A DNA stretch of 64,000 bases, taken from contig OZ244900.1 in NCBI GenBank assembly GCA_965221595.1, forward strand, positions 2,604,001-2,668,000. Direction: 5' to 3'. The DNA is from JAAXGX01 sp965221595 (GTDB lineage Bacteria > Acidobacteriota > Vicinamibacteria > Vicinamibacterales > UBA8438). The notes beneath the pieces were generated by a model. It ran no database searches, was not told the DNA's origin, and saw nothing but the letters and a program-made list of their open reading frames with translations. A program made the translations under genes and the position numbers. Shown in pieces: positions 58,064 through 64,000 of this stretch (its first letter is position 1; each line of letters opens with the position of its first letter).

Positions 58064-59355
58064 CGGGCCTGTTCCGACAGCCGCTTCTCGCCGGCCGCCA
58101 CGATGGACGCCACGGCCGCGTCGCCGGTCACGTTCGCCGTCGTCCGGCACATGTCCAGAATGCGGTCCACACCCAGGATCAAGGCGATTCCAGCCGTCGG
58201 CACGCCGATGGCCTCGAGGATGATCACCAGCATCACGACGCCGGCGCTCGGCACCGCCGCGGTCCCTATCGACGCGAGCAGCGCCATCAGCACGATGGTG
58301 GCCTGCGCCGCCAGCGTGAGATCGATGCCCAGCGTCTGGGCGATGAACATGGCGGCGACCGCCTGATACAGCGCGGTGCCGTCCATGTTTATCGTCGCGC
58401 CCAGCGGCAGGACGAACGCCGCCACGTCCTTCGGGACCCCGAGGTTGTTCTCCGCCGCCCGCATCGTCACCGGGAGCGTGGCGGCACTCGACGACGTCGA
58501 GAACGCGACCAGTTGCGCCGGGGCGATACCCCTGAAGAACTCCCGCGTCCGCAGCGGTGTGAGCAGCCTCAGCAGGAGCGGGTACGTGACAGTGACCTGG
58601 ACGAGCAGACCGGCGAGGACCGCCAGGCAATAGAAACCGAGGGCGGCCAGCAGCTGGGCGATGTCGCCCGGGCTGTCGCCGGCCACCGAGGCAATCGTAT
58701 CGGCAATCAGCGCAAAGACGCCGAGCGGCGCGAAGACGATCACCAGCTCGACGATCTTCACCACGACGGCGTTGATGCTGCGGAAGAAGTCGAGCAGCGG
58801 CTGCGCCTGCCCGGGGGGGATCAGCATCAGTGCAATCCCCACCAGGAACGCCACGAACACCATGTTGAGCATGTTGCGGTTGTCGCCCGCCGCACCGATG
58901 ATGTTCGCGGGAATCATGTCGACGAGCGGTTGCAGCGGCCCGCGGGTCCGGGCGTCCGCCGCCGCCGTCTCGCGCGCGTCCAGATCGTCCTCGTACGTCT
59001 CCTGCAGACGGTCGCGCAGGCCGTCCGGCACGGTTCCCCCGGGCTCGAGCAGGTTGACGACGGTGAGGCCGATGAGCAGCGCGACGAGCGTCGTCCCGAC
59101 GTAGATGACGGCCGTCCGGCCCCCGATGCGGGACAGGCGGCCGAGGTCCGAGAGCGACGCGATCCCGGTGATCAGCGACGCCAGCACGAGCGGGACCGCG
59201 ATGAGCAGCAGCAGGCGCAGGAAGATGGCGCCGAACGGCGCGATCCAGTCGCCCGTGAACTTCGCCCAGCCGGCGGCCGCGGCCACGACGCCGTACACCA
59301 GGCCCAGACCGAGGGCCGCGAGAATTCTCCAGTGTGCCTGTCTGTGCCAGGTCAT
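58060..59355 (-). CDS. Dicarboxylate/amino acid:cation symporter (DAACS)
   Basis: 431 residues; about eight transmembrane helices plus two re-entrant loops. Hallmarks are FSTSSSAATLPVTMRAAENN (serine-rich hairpin), LPLGATINMDGTALYQAVAA and SIGTAAVPSAGVVML and the C-terminal ILGVDRILDMCRTTANVTGD. It imports glutamate, aspartate or C4-dicarboxylates with H+ or Na+. A charged insert of about 35 residues at roughly 110-150 (RLQETYEDDLDARETAAADA) lies between early helices. It lies 17 bp after tsaD and overlaps the HD gene. Substrate is not resolved. Confidence 0.94.
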   Translation of the reverse strand: MTWHRQAHWRILAALGLGLVYGVVAAAAGWAKFTGDWIAPFGAIFLRLLLLIAVPLVLASLITGIASLSDLGRLSRIGGRTAVIYVGTTLVALLIGLTVVNLLEPGGTVPDGLRDRLQETYEDDLDARETAAADARTRGPLQPLVDMIPANIIGAAGDNRNMLNMVFVAFLVGIALMLIPPGQAQPLLDFFRSINAVVVKIVELVIVFAPLGVFALIADTIASVAGDSPGDIAQLLAALGFYCLAVLAGLLVQVTVTYPLLLRLLTPLRTREFFRGIAPAQLVAFSTSSSAATLPVTMRAAENNLGVPKDVAAFVLPLGATINMDGTALYQAVAAMFIAQTLGIDLTLAAQATIVLMALLASIGTAAVPSAGVVMLVIILEAIGVPTAGIALILGVDRILDMCRTTANVTGDAAVASIVAAGEKRLSEQAR

Positions 59356-59372
59356 TGCGCCAGCGGACTCCT

Positions 59373-60482
59373 TCAGCGGTCGTCGCCGACCAGCGCAAGC
59401 GACGCGTCGGCGTCCAGGTCCAGCGGCGCGGTCAGACCGGCGTGCAGGTTGCGCAGCCCGGCCGCCGCGATCATCGCGGCGTTGTCCGTGGCCAGCGCCA
59501 GACTGGGAAGCTGGAGCGGCAGCCCGACCTCGCTGCTGCGCCGGCGCGCGGCCGCCCGCAGCCGGCTGTTCGCCGAGACGCCACCGGCAATGCCGATGCT
59601 GCGCGCCCCGAACCAGCGCGCCGCCTCGAACGTGCGGTCGAGCAACGCCTCGACGACCACGCGCTGGAAGCTGGCGCAGATGTCCGCCACCTCGGCGGCG
59701 GGCAGCGCGGCTCCGTCGCGCTGCTGCAGCCGCGCGGCCACGTGCCGCTTGACCGCGGTCTTGAGCCCGCTGAAGCTGAACTCCAGGCGTCCGCGCAGCG
59801 CGCCCGCGAACCCGGCCGGACGCGCCAGCGGCGGTCCCTCGTGGCGATCGGCGTGGGTCATGCGGGCAACCGGGAACGCCACGGCGCGGTCGTCGGCTGC
59901 GCGGGCGAGCCGGTCGATGACCGGTCCACCCGGGTACTCGAGGCCCAGCAGTGTCGCGACCTTGTCGAACGCCTCGCCCGCGGCGTCGTCGCGGGTTCGA
60001 CCGGCGAGGCGGTAGTCGCCCGCGGCCGGCACGTGATAGAGACTGGTGTGTCCCCCGGAGACGACGAGGACGACGGCCGGGAACCGCGGGGTGCCGTTCT
60101 CCACCACCAGCGACTCGATGTGGCCGGCCAGGTGGTGAACCGGGACGAGGGGCACGTCGAGCGACGCCGCCAGCGACTTGGCGAACGCCACGCCCACGAG
60201 CAGCGAGCCCACCAGCCCCGGCCCCTGGGTGACTGCCACGGCATCGAGCGCGGGCCAGTCGACACGCGCCTCGGCGAGCGCCCGCTCGACCACGCCGCAG
60301 ATGTCGCGGACGTGCTGGCGCGAGGCGAGCTCGGGCACGACGCCGCCCCACTCCCGATGAATTTCGACCTGCGAGGCGATGACGCTCGATCCGACGCGCC
60401 AGGGCCGCGCCGCGTCGCCGGTGTCCGACACGACGGCGGCGGCCGTCTCGTCGCACGAGGTCTCGATGCCGAGAATCGTCAT
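59373..60482 (-). CDS. tsaD: tRNA N6-threonylcarbamoyladenosine transferase
   Basis: 369 residues. TsaD transfers the threonylcarbamoyl group to A37 of ANN-decoding tRNAs. The ASKHA start is MTILGIETSCDETAAAVVSD; the metal His pair is PVHHLAGHIES; others are VTQGPGLVGSLLVGVAFAKS, VVSGGHTSLYHV and GIAGGVSANSRLRAAARRRS. The length is slightly above usual through a C-terminal extension (GLTAPLDLDADASLALVGDD). Its ATG overlaps the mtnA stop by 4 bp. Essential, housekeeping, cytoplasmic. Confidence 0.96.
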   Translation of the reverse strand: MTILGIETSCDETAAAVVSDTGDAARPWRVGSSVIASQVEIHREWGGVVPELASRQHVRDICGVVERALAEARVDWPALDAVAVTQGPGLVGSLLVGVAFAKSLAASLDVPLVPVHHLAGHIESLVVENGTPRFPAVVLVVSGGHTSLYHVPAAGDYRLAGRTRDDAAGEAFDKVATLLGLEYPGGPVIDRLARAADDRAVAFPVARMTHADRHEGPPLARPAGFAGALRGRLEFSFSGLKTAVKRHVAARLQQRDGAALPAAEVADICASFQRVVVEALLDRTFEAARWFGARSIGIAGGVSANSRLRAAARRRSSEVGLPLQLPSLALATDNAAMIAAAGLRNLHAGLTAPLDLDADASLALVGDDR

Positions 60483-61543
60483 CGTGCCGCGCTCCCGCCC
60501 GCCCGCGCGCAGGCCGCCCGCAGGCTGGCGTCGAACGGCGGCCGGCAGATGCCCTGCTCGGTGATTATCCCCGCGATGAGGCCGCCGGGCGTGACATCGA
60601 ACGCCGGATTCCAGACGCGCACGCCTTCCGGCGCGGTCCGCTTCGAACCGACGTGGGTGACCTCGCGCTCGCTGCGCTCCTCGATGGGAATGTCCGCGCC
60701 GGTAGCGGTCGACAGGTCGATGGTGGACAGCGGCGCCGCGACGTAGAACGGCACCTCGTGCTCGCGAGCCAGCACCGCCACCGTGTAGGTGCCGATCTTG
60801 TTGGCGACGTCGCCGTTGGCCGCGACGCGGTCGGCGCCGACGACCACGAGATCGATCCGCCCGTCGCGCAGCAGCGGGCCGGCCATGCTGTCCGTGATGA
60901 CGGTCGTGTCGATGCCGTCACGCACCAGCTCCCACGCCGTCAGGCGGGCGCCCTGGAAGAACGGGCGCGTCTCGTCCGCGAATACGGCGACCTGCTTGCC
61001 CCGCTCGACGGCTGCGCGGATGACCCCCAGGGCCGTGCCGTACCCGCCGGTCGCCAGCGCGCCCGCGTTGCAGTGAGTCAGCACGCGCCCGGCGGACGGC
61101 ACCACCTCGGCCCCGTGCGCGCCGAGCGCCCTGCAGCTCGCCACGTCGTCGTCGTGTATCTGCCGCGCCGCGGCGACCAGCGCCTCCGCGATCTCCGCGG
61201 GCGACCGGCCGGCCTGCACCGCGGCGGCGAAGCACGCCTTCATGCGCTCGATCGCCCAGAACAGATTGACCGCCGTCGGCCGCGTGCCGCCCATCAGCTC
61301 GCACAGCTTGTAGAACTCGGCGGCCAACCGGGCGGAGCCCTTCGTGCTGCTGCGTTGCACACCCAGCGCGAGGCCCATCGCCGCTGCCACGCCGATGGCC
61401 GGCGCGCCGCGGATGACCATGCTCCGTATCGCCCGCGCCACCTCGCGCGGCGTCCGGCAGCGGACGTAGGCCTCCTCCGCCGGCAGCTTGCGCTGGTCGA
61501 TCATCACCACGGCGCCGTCCTGCCACTCGATGGTCGGCAGCAT
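60479..61543 (-). CDS. mtnA: S-methyl-5-thioribose-1-phosphate isomerase
   Basis: 354 residues. MtnA converts methylthioribose-1-phosphate to methylthioribulose-1-phosphate in the methionine salvage pathway. Marks are EEAYVRCRTPREVARAIRSM, VIRGAPAIGVAAAMGLALG, LTHCNAGALATGGYGTALGV (catalytic Cys), VFADETRPFFQGARLTAWEL, ADRVAANGDVANKIGTY (catalytic Asp) and YVAAPLSTIDLST. No other mtn gene is in the window. It is first in an operon with tsaD. A TATGAT box 8 bp before the ATG suggests a leaderless message. Confidence 0.95.
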   Translation of the reverse strand: MLPTIEWQDGAVVMIDQRKLPAEEAYVRCRTPREVARAIRSMVIRGAPAIGVAAAMGLALGVQRSSTKGSARLAAEFYKLCELMGGTRPTAVNLFWAIERMKACFAAAVQAGRSPAEIAEALVAAARQIHDDDVASCRALGAHGAEVVPSAGRVLTHCNAGALATGGYGTALGVIRAAVERGKQVAVFADETRPFFQGARLTAWELVRDGIDTTVITDSMAGPLLRDGRIDLVVVGADRVAANGDVANKIGTYTVAVLAREHEVPFYVAAPLSTIDLSTATGADIPIEERSEREVTHVGSKRTAPEGVRVWNPAFDVTPGGLIAGIITEQGICRPPFDASLRAACARAGGSAAR

Positions 61544-61551
61544 TGGCCTCG

Positions 61552-61557
61552 ATCATA
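61552..61557 (-). promoter_or_regulatory. Putative -10 box for a leaderless mtnA message
   Basis: TATGAT (5 of 6) on the minus strand ends 8 bp before the mtnA ATG at 61543, so transcription would begin at or beside the start codon. No Shine-Dalgarno sequence is present. No clear -35. Confidence 0.4.
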
Positions 61558-61613
61558 GTTCAGACGGGGCTGCGCCGCGGCAGACGCCGCTGGAACCGTC
61601 CCGGCAGCCCCGC

Positions 61614-61681
61614 GTCGCGCCTGGCCGGGCGGGCGCCGCGCCCGTCCCGGTGCGACGCGGGGTGTCACCACGGGCGGCTAG
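61614..61681 (+). repeat. Stop-anchored intergenic repeat, copy 9
   Basis: GTCGCGCCTGGCCGGGCGGG, a palindromic centre GGGCGCCGCGCCC, GTGCGACGCGGGGTGTC and CACGGGCGGCTAG. The TAG (reverse strand) is the stop codon of the CNT transporter gene. Left-hand sequence back to about 61560 is a degenerate second arm. Confidence 0.75.
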
Positions 61682-62997
61682 AGCAGGACGCCGGCGATCG
61701 CGGCGTTGATCAGCGTCGCGGCGAACCCGCCCAGCAGGGCCCGGGAGCTGAGGCGCGCCAGGTCGCCGCGGCGGTTCGGAGCCATGCCGCCGATGCCGCC
61801 GAGGAGGATGCCGATCGAGCCGACGTTGGCGAAGCCGGTCAACGCGAACGTGGCCAGCGTGTGGGACCGGCCGCTGATGACGCCCTCGTACTCCCCGGCC
61901 AGCTTGACGTACGCAACGAACTCGTTGGTAACCAGCTTCGTGCCGAGCAGGTCGGCCACCGCGGGCACGTCGGCGGCAGGGACGCCGAGCAGGGCGGCCA
62001 CCGGCGCAAACGCCACGGCGAAGATGCCGGCCAGCGACAGGCCCGGGCGCAGCAGTCCGATCGCGAAGTCGATCATGGCAATGAACGCCAGGAAGGCGAT
62101 CAGCATGGCGGCGACGTTGAGGGCGATGCGCATGCCGTCCGCGGCGCCCGCCGCCGCGGCGTCGATGACGTTGACGTGATCGCGGCGCACCGCCGTCGCG
62201 ACCGCGCCGGCCGTCGCCGGACGGCCGGTCTCCGGCACCAGGATCTTGGACAGGTACAGGCCGCACGGCGCGGCCATTACGCTCGTGGTCAGCAGCGCCA
62301 CGGGATCGGCGCCGAGGCTGAGGTAGACGCCCAGCACGCTGCCGGCGATGGTGGCGAGCCCACCGGTCATCAGCGTCAACAGTTCCGAGCGGGTCATGCC
62401 GCCGATGTACGGCTTGACGATGATGGGCGCCTCGGTCTGTCCCATGAACACGTTGGCGACGACCGACAGTGTCTCGGCGCCGCTCGTGCGCATGAGCGGC
62501 AGCATGAGGCGGGCCATCAGCGTCACCAGCAGCGGCAACACCCCCACGTGGTACAGCACGGTGAACACGGACGAGACGAAGATGATGACCGGCAGGGCGG
62601 CGAACGCGAGCACCAGGCCGTCCGGAAACACCCGGCCCATGGCCTCCGGGTCCGCGAGCACGCCGAACACGAGTCCCGAGCCCGCGCTCGTGAATTCGAG
62701 GAAGCGGGTGACGACGGCCCCCAGCGCCGCGAAGAACTGGTAGCCCGGCCGCACGCCGCCCACCTCCACGCGCAGGATGCAGACGGCAATCAGGAGCTGC
62801 AGGGCGATGCCCCAGCCGACCGTGCGCCAGCGGATCGCGGCGATGTTGGACGAGCACGCCACGATGAGGGCTCCGAAGCAGACCACGCCGAGGCCCGCGC
62901 GCGCCCGGTCCGGCAGCGTCTCCTGCAGCACGAACACGCCCGCGGCCAGCAACACGGCGGCCCCGGCAATCACGACGCGCAGGTGGAACGTCTGCAT
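61678..62997 (-). CDS. Concentrative nucleoside transporter (CNT/NupC family)
   Basis: 439 residues with many transmembrane segments. CNT marks are FMGQTEAPIIVKPYIGGMTR, SELLTLMTGGLATIAGSVLG, FGVLADPEAMGRVFPDGLVL and GTKLVTNEFVAYVKLAGEY, and the ending FANVGSIGILLGGIGGMAPN. It imports nucleosides with H+ or Na+ at the inner membrane. The N-terminal 90 residues contain three extra helices, as in many bacterial members. The TAG lies in a repeat. It is divergent from the M14 peptidase at 63107 across 109 bp. Confidence 0.93.
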   Translation of the reverse strand: MQTFHLRVVIAGAAVLLAAGVFVLQETLPDRARAGLGVVCFGALIVACSSNIAAIRWRTVGWGIALQLLIAVCILRVEVGGVRPGYQFFAALGAVVTRFLEFTSAGSGLVFGVLADPEAMGRVFPDGLVLAFAALPVIIFVSSVFTVLYHVGVLPLLVTLMARLMLPLMRTSGAETLSVVANVFMGQTEAPIIVKPYIGGMTRSELLTLMTGGLATIAGSVLGVYLSLGADPVALLTTSVMAAPCGLYLSKILVPETGRPATAGAVATAVRRDHVNVIDAAAAGAADGMRIALNVAAMLIAFLAFIAMIDFAIGLLRPGLSLAGIFAVAFAPVAALLGVPAADVPAVADLLGTKLVTNEFVAYVKLAGEYEGVISGRSHTLATFALTGFANVGSIGILLGGIGGMAPNRRGDLARLSSRALLGGFAATLINAAIAGVLL

Positions 62998-63093
62998 GGC
63001 TGGCTGGGCGGCTGCCAGGGCATCTTACGACACGACCGCCGACACGACCGCGACCGGCGTCCAACCGACGTCCGGCCGGCAGGACATTCACGA

Positions 63094-63099
63094 TATACT
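63094..63099 (+). promoter_or_regulatory. Putative -10 box for a leaderless M14 peptidase message
   Basis: TATACT (5 of 6) ends 7 bp before the GTG start at 63107, a spacing that puts the transcript start at the initiation codon. No ribosome-binding site is seen. Confidence 0.4.
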
Positions 63100-63106
63100 G
63101 CGAGCC

Positions 63107-64000
63107 GTGTACTCCCGACTCCTGCGCGCGGGGTTGATCGGCCTCGCCGCGACGCTCACGCTGGCCTTTCCGGCGCGGGCCCAGCAGCCGTCCGGAATCC
63201 CCACCCCGGAGGAGTTCTTCGGCTTCCCGATGGGTGCGGACCGCCAGCTCGCGCACTGGGATCGGATGGTCGACTACTTCCACCTCATCGGCGACCGCTC
63301 CGGGCGCGTCGTCGTCAGCGAGCTCGGCAAGTCCACGCAGGGGCACCCGTACCTGCTGGCGGTCGTCTCGACGCCGGACACGATTGCCGATCTGCCGCGC
63401 TACCAGGCGATGCAGCAGGAGCTGGCCGACCCCCGGCGCACGACGCCGGAGCGGGCGGAGGAGATCGCGCGCACCGGCAAGGCCGTCGTGTTGATCGGCG
63501 CCAACGTGCACGCGACCGAGATCGGCACCAACCAGGTCATGAACGACCTGATCCACCAGCTGGCCACCGAGCGCTCCGCGTGGGTCGATCACCTGTTGGA
63601 AAACCTGATCGTGCTGCTCATCCCCTCGCAGAATCCCGACGGCCAGCGCATGGTCGTCGAGTGGTACCGGCGCAACCTGGGCACCGCGTACGAAGGGTCC
63701 CCGCTGCCGGACCTCTACCACGAGTACGCCGGGCACGACAACAACCGCGACAGCTACATGCTGACCCAGGTCGAGACGCGCCACCTCAACGACGTGCTCT
63801 ACCACCAGTGGCTGCCGGAGGTGTATCTCGACAGTCACCAGATGGGCAACAGCAACGCGCGCATCTTCGTGCCGCCGTTCAAGAATCCGCCCAATCCGAA
63901 CGTCGACCCCCTCATCTGGTCGCAGGTCAATCAACTCGGCCAGGCCATGGCGGGCCGGCTGCACGAGGCCGGCAAGCCCGGCGTCCTGTGGGGCGAGCTC
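63107..64000 (+). CDS. Exported M14-family zinc carboxypeptidase (3' end outside window)
   Basis: 298 residues visible from a GTG start, continuing past the window. The signal peptide covers about 1-26 (LIGLAATLTLAFPARAQ). Zinc ligands are H135 and E138 in GANVHATEIGTN and H244 in YLDSHQMGNSNARIF. Other segments are SELGKSTQGHPYLLAVVST and PSQNPDGQRMVVEWYRR. M14 enzymes of this exported type cleave C-terminal residues from peptides or act on peptidoglycan peptides. It would feed the POT importer at 29609. The catalytic Glu that normally lies later is outside the visible part. Confidence 0.92.
   Translation, partial: MYSRLLRAGLIGLAATLTLAFPARAQQPSGIPTPEEFFGFPMGADRQLAHWDRMVDYFHLIGDRSGRVVVSELGKSTQGHPYLLAVVSTPDTIADLPRYQAMQQELADPRRTTPERAEEIARTGKAVVLIGANVHATEIGTNQVMNDLIHQLATERSAWVDHLLENLIVLLIPSQNPDGQRMVVEWYRRNLGTAYEGSPLPDLYHEYAGHDNNRDSYMLTQVETRHLNDVLYHQWLPEVYLDSHQMGNSNARIFVPPFKNPPNPNVDPLIWSQVNQLGQAMAGRLHEAGKPGVLWGEL

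Noticed and set aside
1..64000. tRNA, rRNA or riboswitch
   Set aside because: Reading for T-loop-like GGTTCGAATCC motifs, rRNA cores and cobalamin/TPP boxes upstream of biosynthetic genes gave nothing convincing.

Overview
The window is about 70% G+C and densely coded on both strands. The gene content suggests an acidobacterium, probably of the Vicinamibacteria type. The pointers are a Planctomycete-style DUF1549/DUF1553 cytochrome with a DUF1501 partner, two secreted 'WGDPDLQG' proteins, a DUF5916 barrel, PQQ-type beta-propellers, an ascorbate-dependent monooxygenase and two separate 2-oxoacid:ferredoxin oxidoreductases. This assignment is inferred from family composition, since there is no rRNA in the window. 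I saw no tRNA, rRNA, CRISPR array, prophage or transposase.

Layout. 1-9.4 kb: a partial DUF5916 barrel protein with a TolB-like N-terminus, a CorC-like CBS protein, glutamate dehydrogenase, two secreted PQQ propellers with a GNAT acetyltransferase, and CHRD and DUF3014 proteins. 9.4-13.1 kb: NadE, a peroxiredoxin, a frameshifted carboxymuconolactone decarboxylase remnant and MetF. 13.1-22.8 kb: secreted or periplasmic oxidoreductases (haem-c monooxygenase, WGDPDLQG protein, DUF1501 plus PSD1 cytochrome) and a DUF3810 membrane protein. 22.9-29.5 kb: a molybdopterin oxidoreductase, YggX, a three-gene 2-oxoacid:ferredoxin oxidoreductase whose alpha subunit carries YPIRP instead of YPITP and so resembles oxalate oxidoreductase, and a SnoaL-like protein. 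29.6-36 kb: a POT peptide transporter, a stand-alone LigD phosphoesterase domain, YvcK, a YheT hydrolase, DUF72, two small cysteine proteins and a TlpA-like thioredoxin. 36-43.4 kb: a metallopeptidase/propeller/barrel fusion, a double retropepsin, a NuoI-NuoB-ferredoxin block and a UPF0173 hydrolase. 43.4-52.3 kb: LipA and dihydrolipoyl dehydrogenase, then an operon of KorA, KorB, an AAA+ ATPase, a VWA protein and a Lon-N protein. 52.5-64 kb: YpdA, FolE and Hbd; gamma-glutamylcyclotransferase; the second WGDPDLQG protein; an mtnA-tsaD-gltP-HD operon; a CNT nucleoside transporter; and a truncated M14 carboxypeptidase.

How the genes fit together. Central metabolism is ferredoxin-linked: two 2-oxoacid:ferredoxin oxidoreductases, a 4Fe-4S ferredoxin, the NuoB and NuoI iron-sulfur subunits of complex I, and LipA and Lpd for lipoyl complexes. 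The cell surface is rich in secreted propellers, c-type cytochromes and peptidases, which fits a heterotroph feeding on polymers and peptides (POT, M14 and CNT importers). YpdA and TlpA suggest active thiol chemistry.

The most unusual non-coding feature is a family of imperfectly palindromic intergenic repeats. They sit against stop codons, and several supply the TAG or TGA themselves. Two full elements of about 165-170 bp (42531-42697 and 55679-55850) have terminal inverted repeats.
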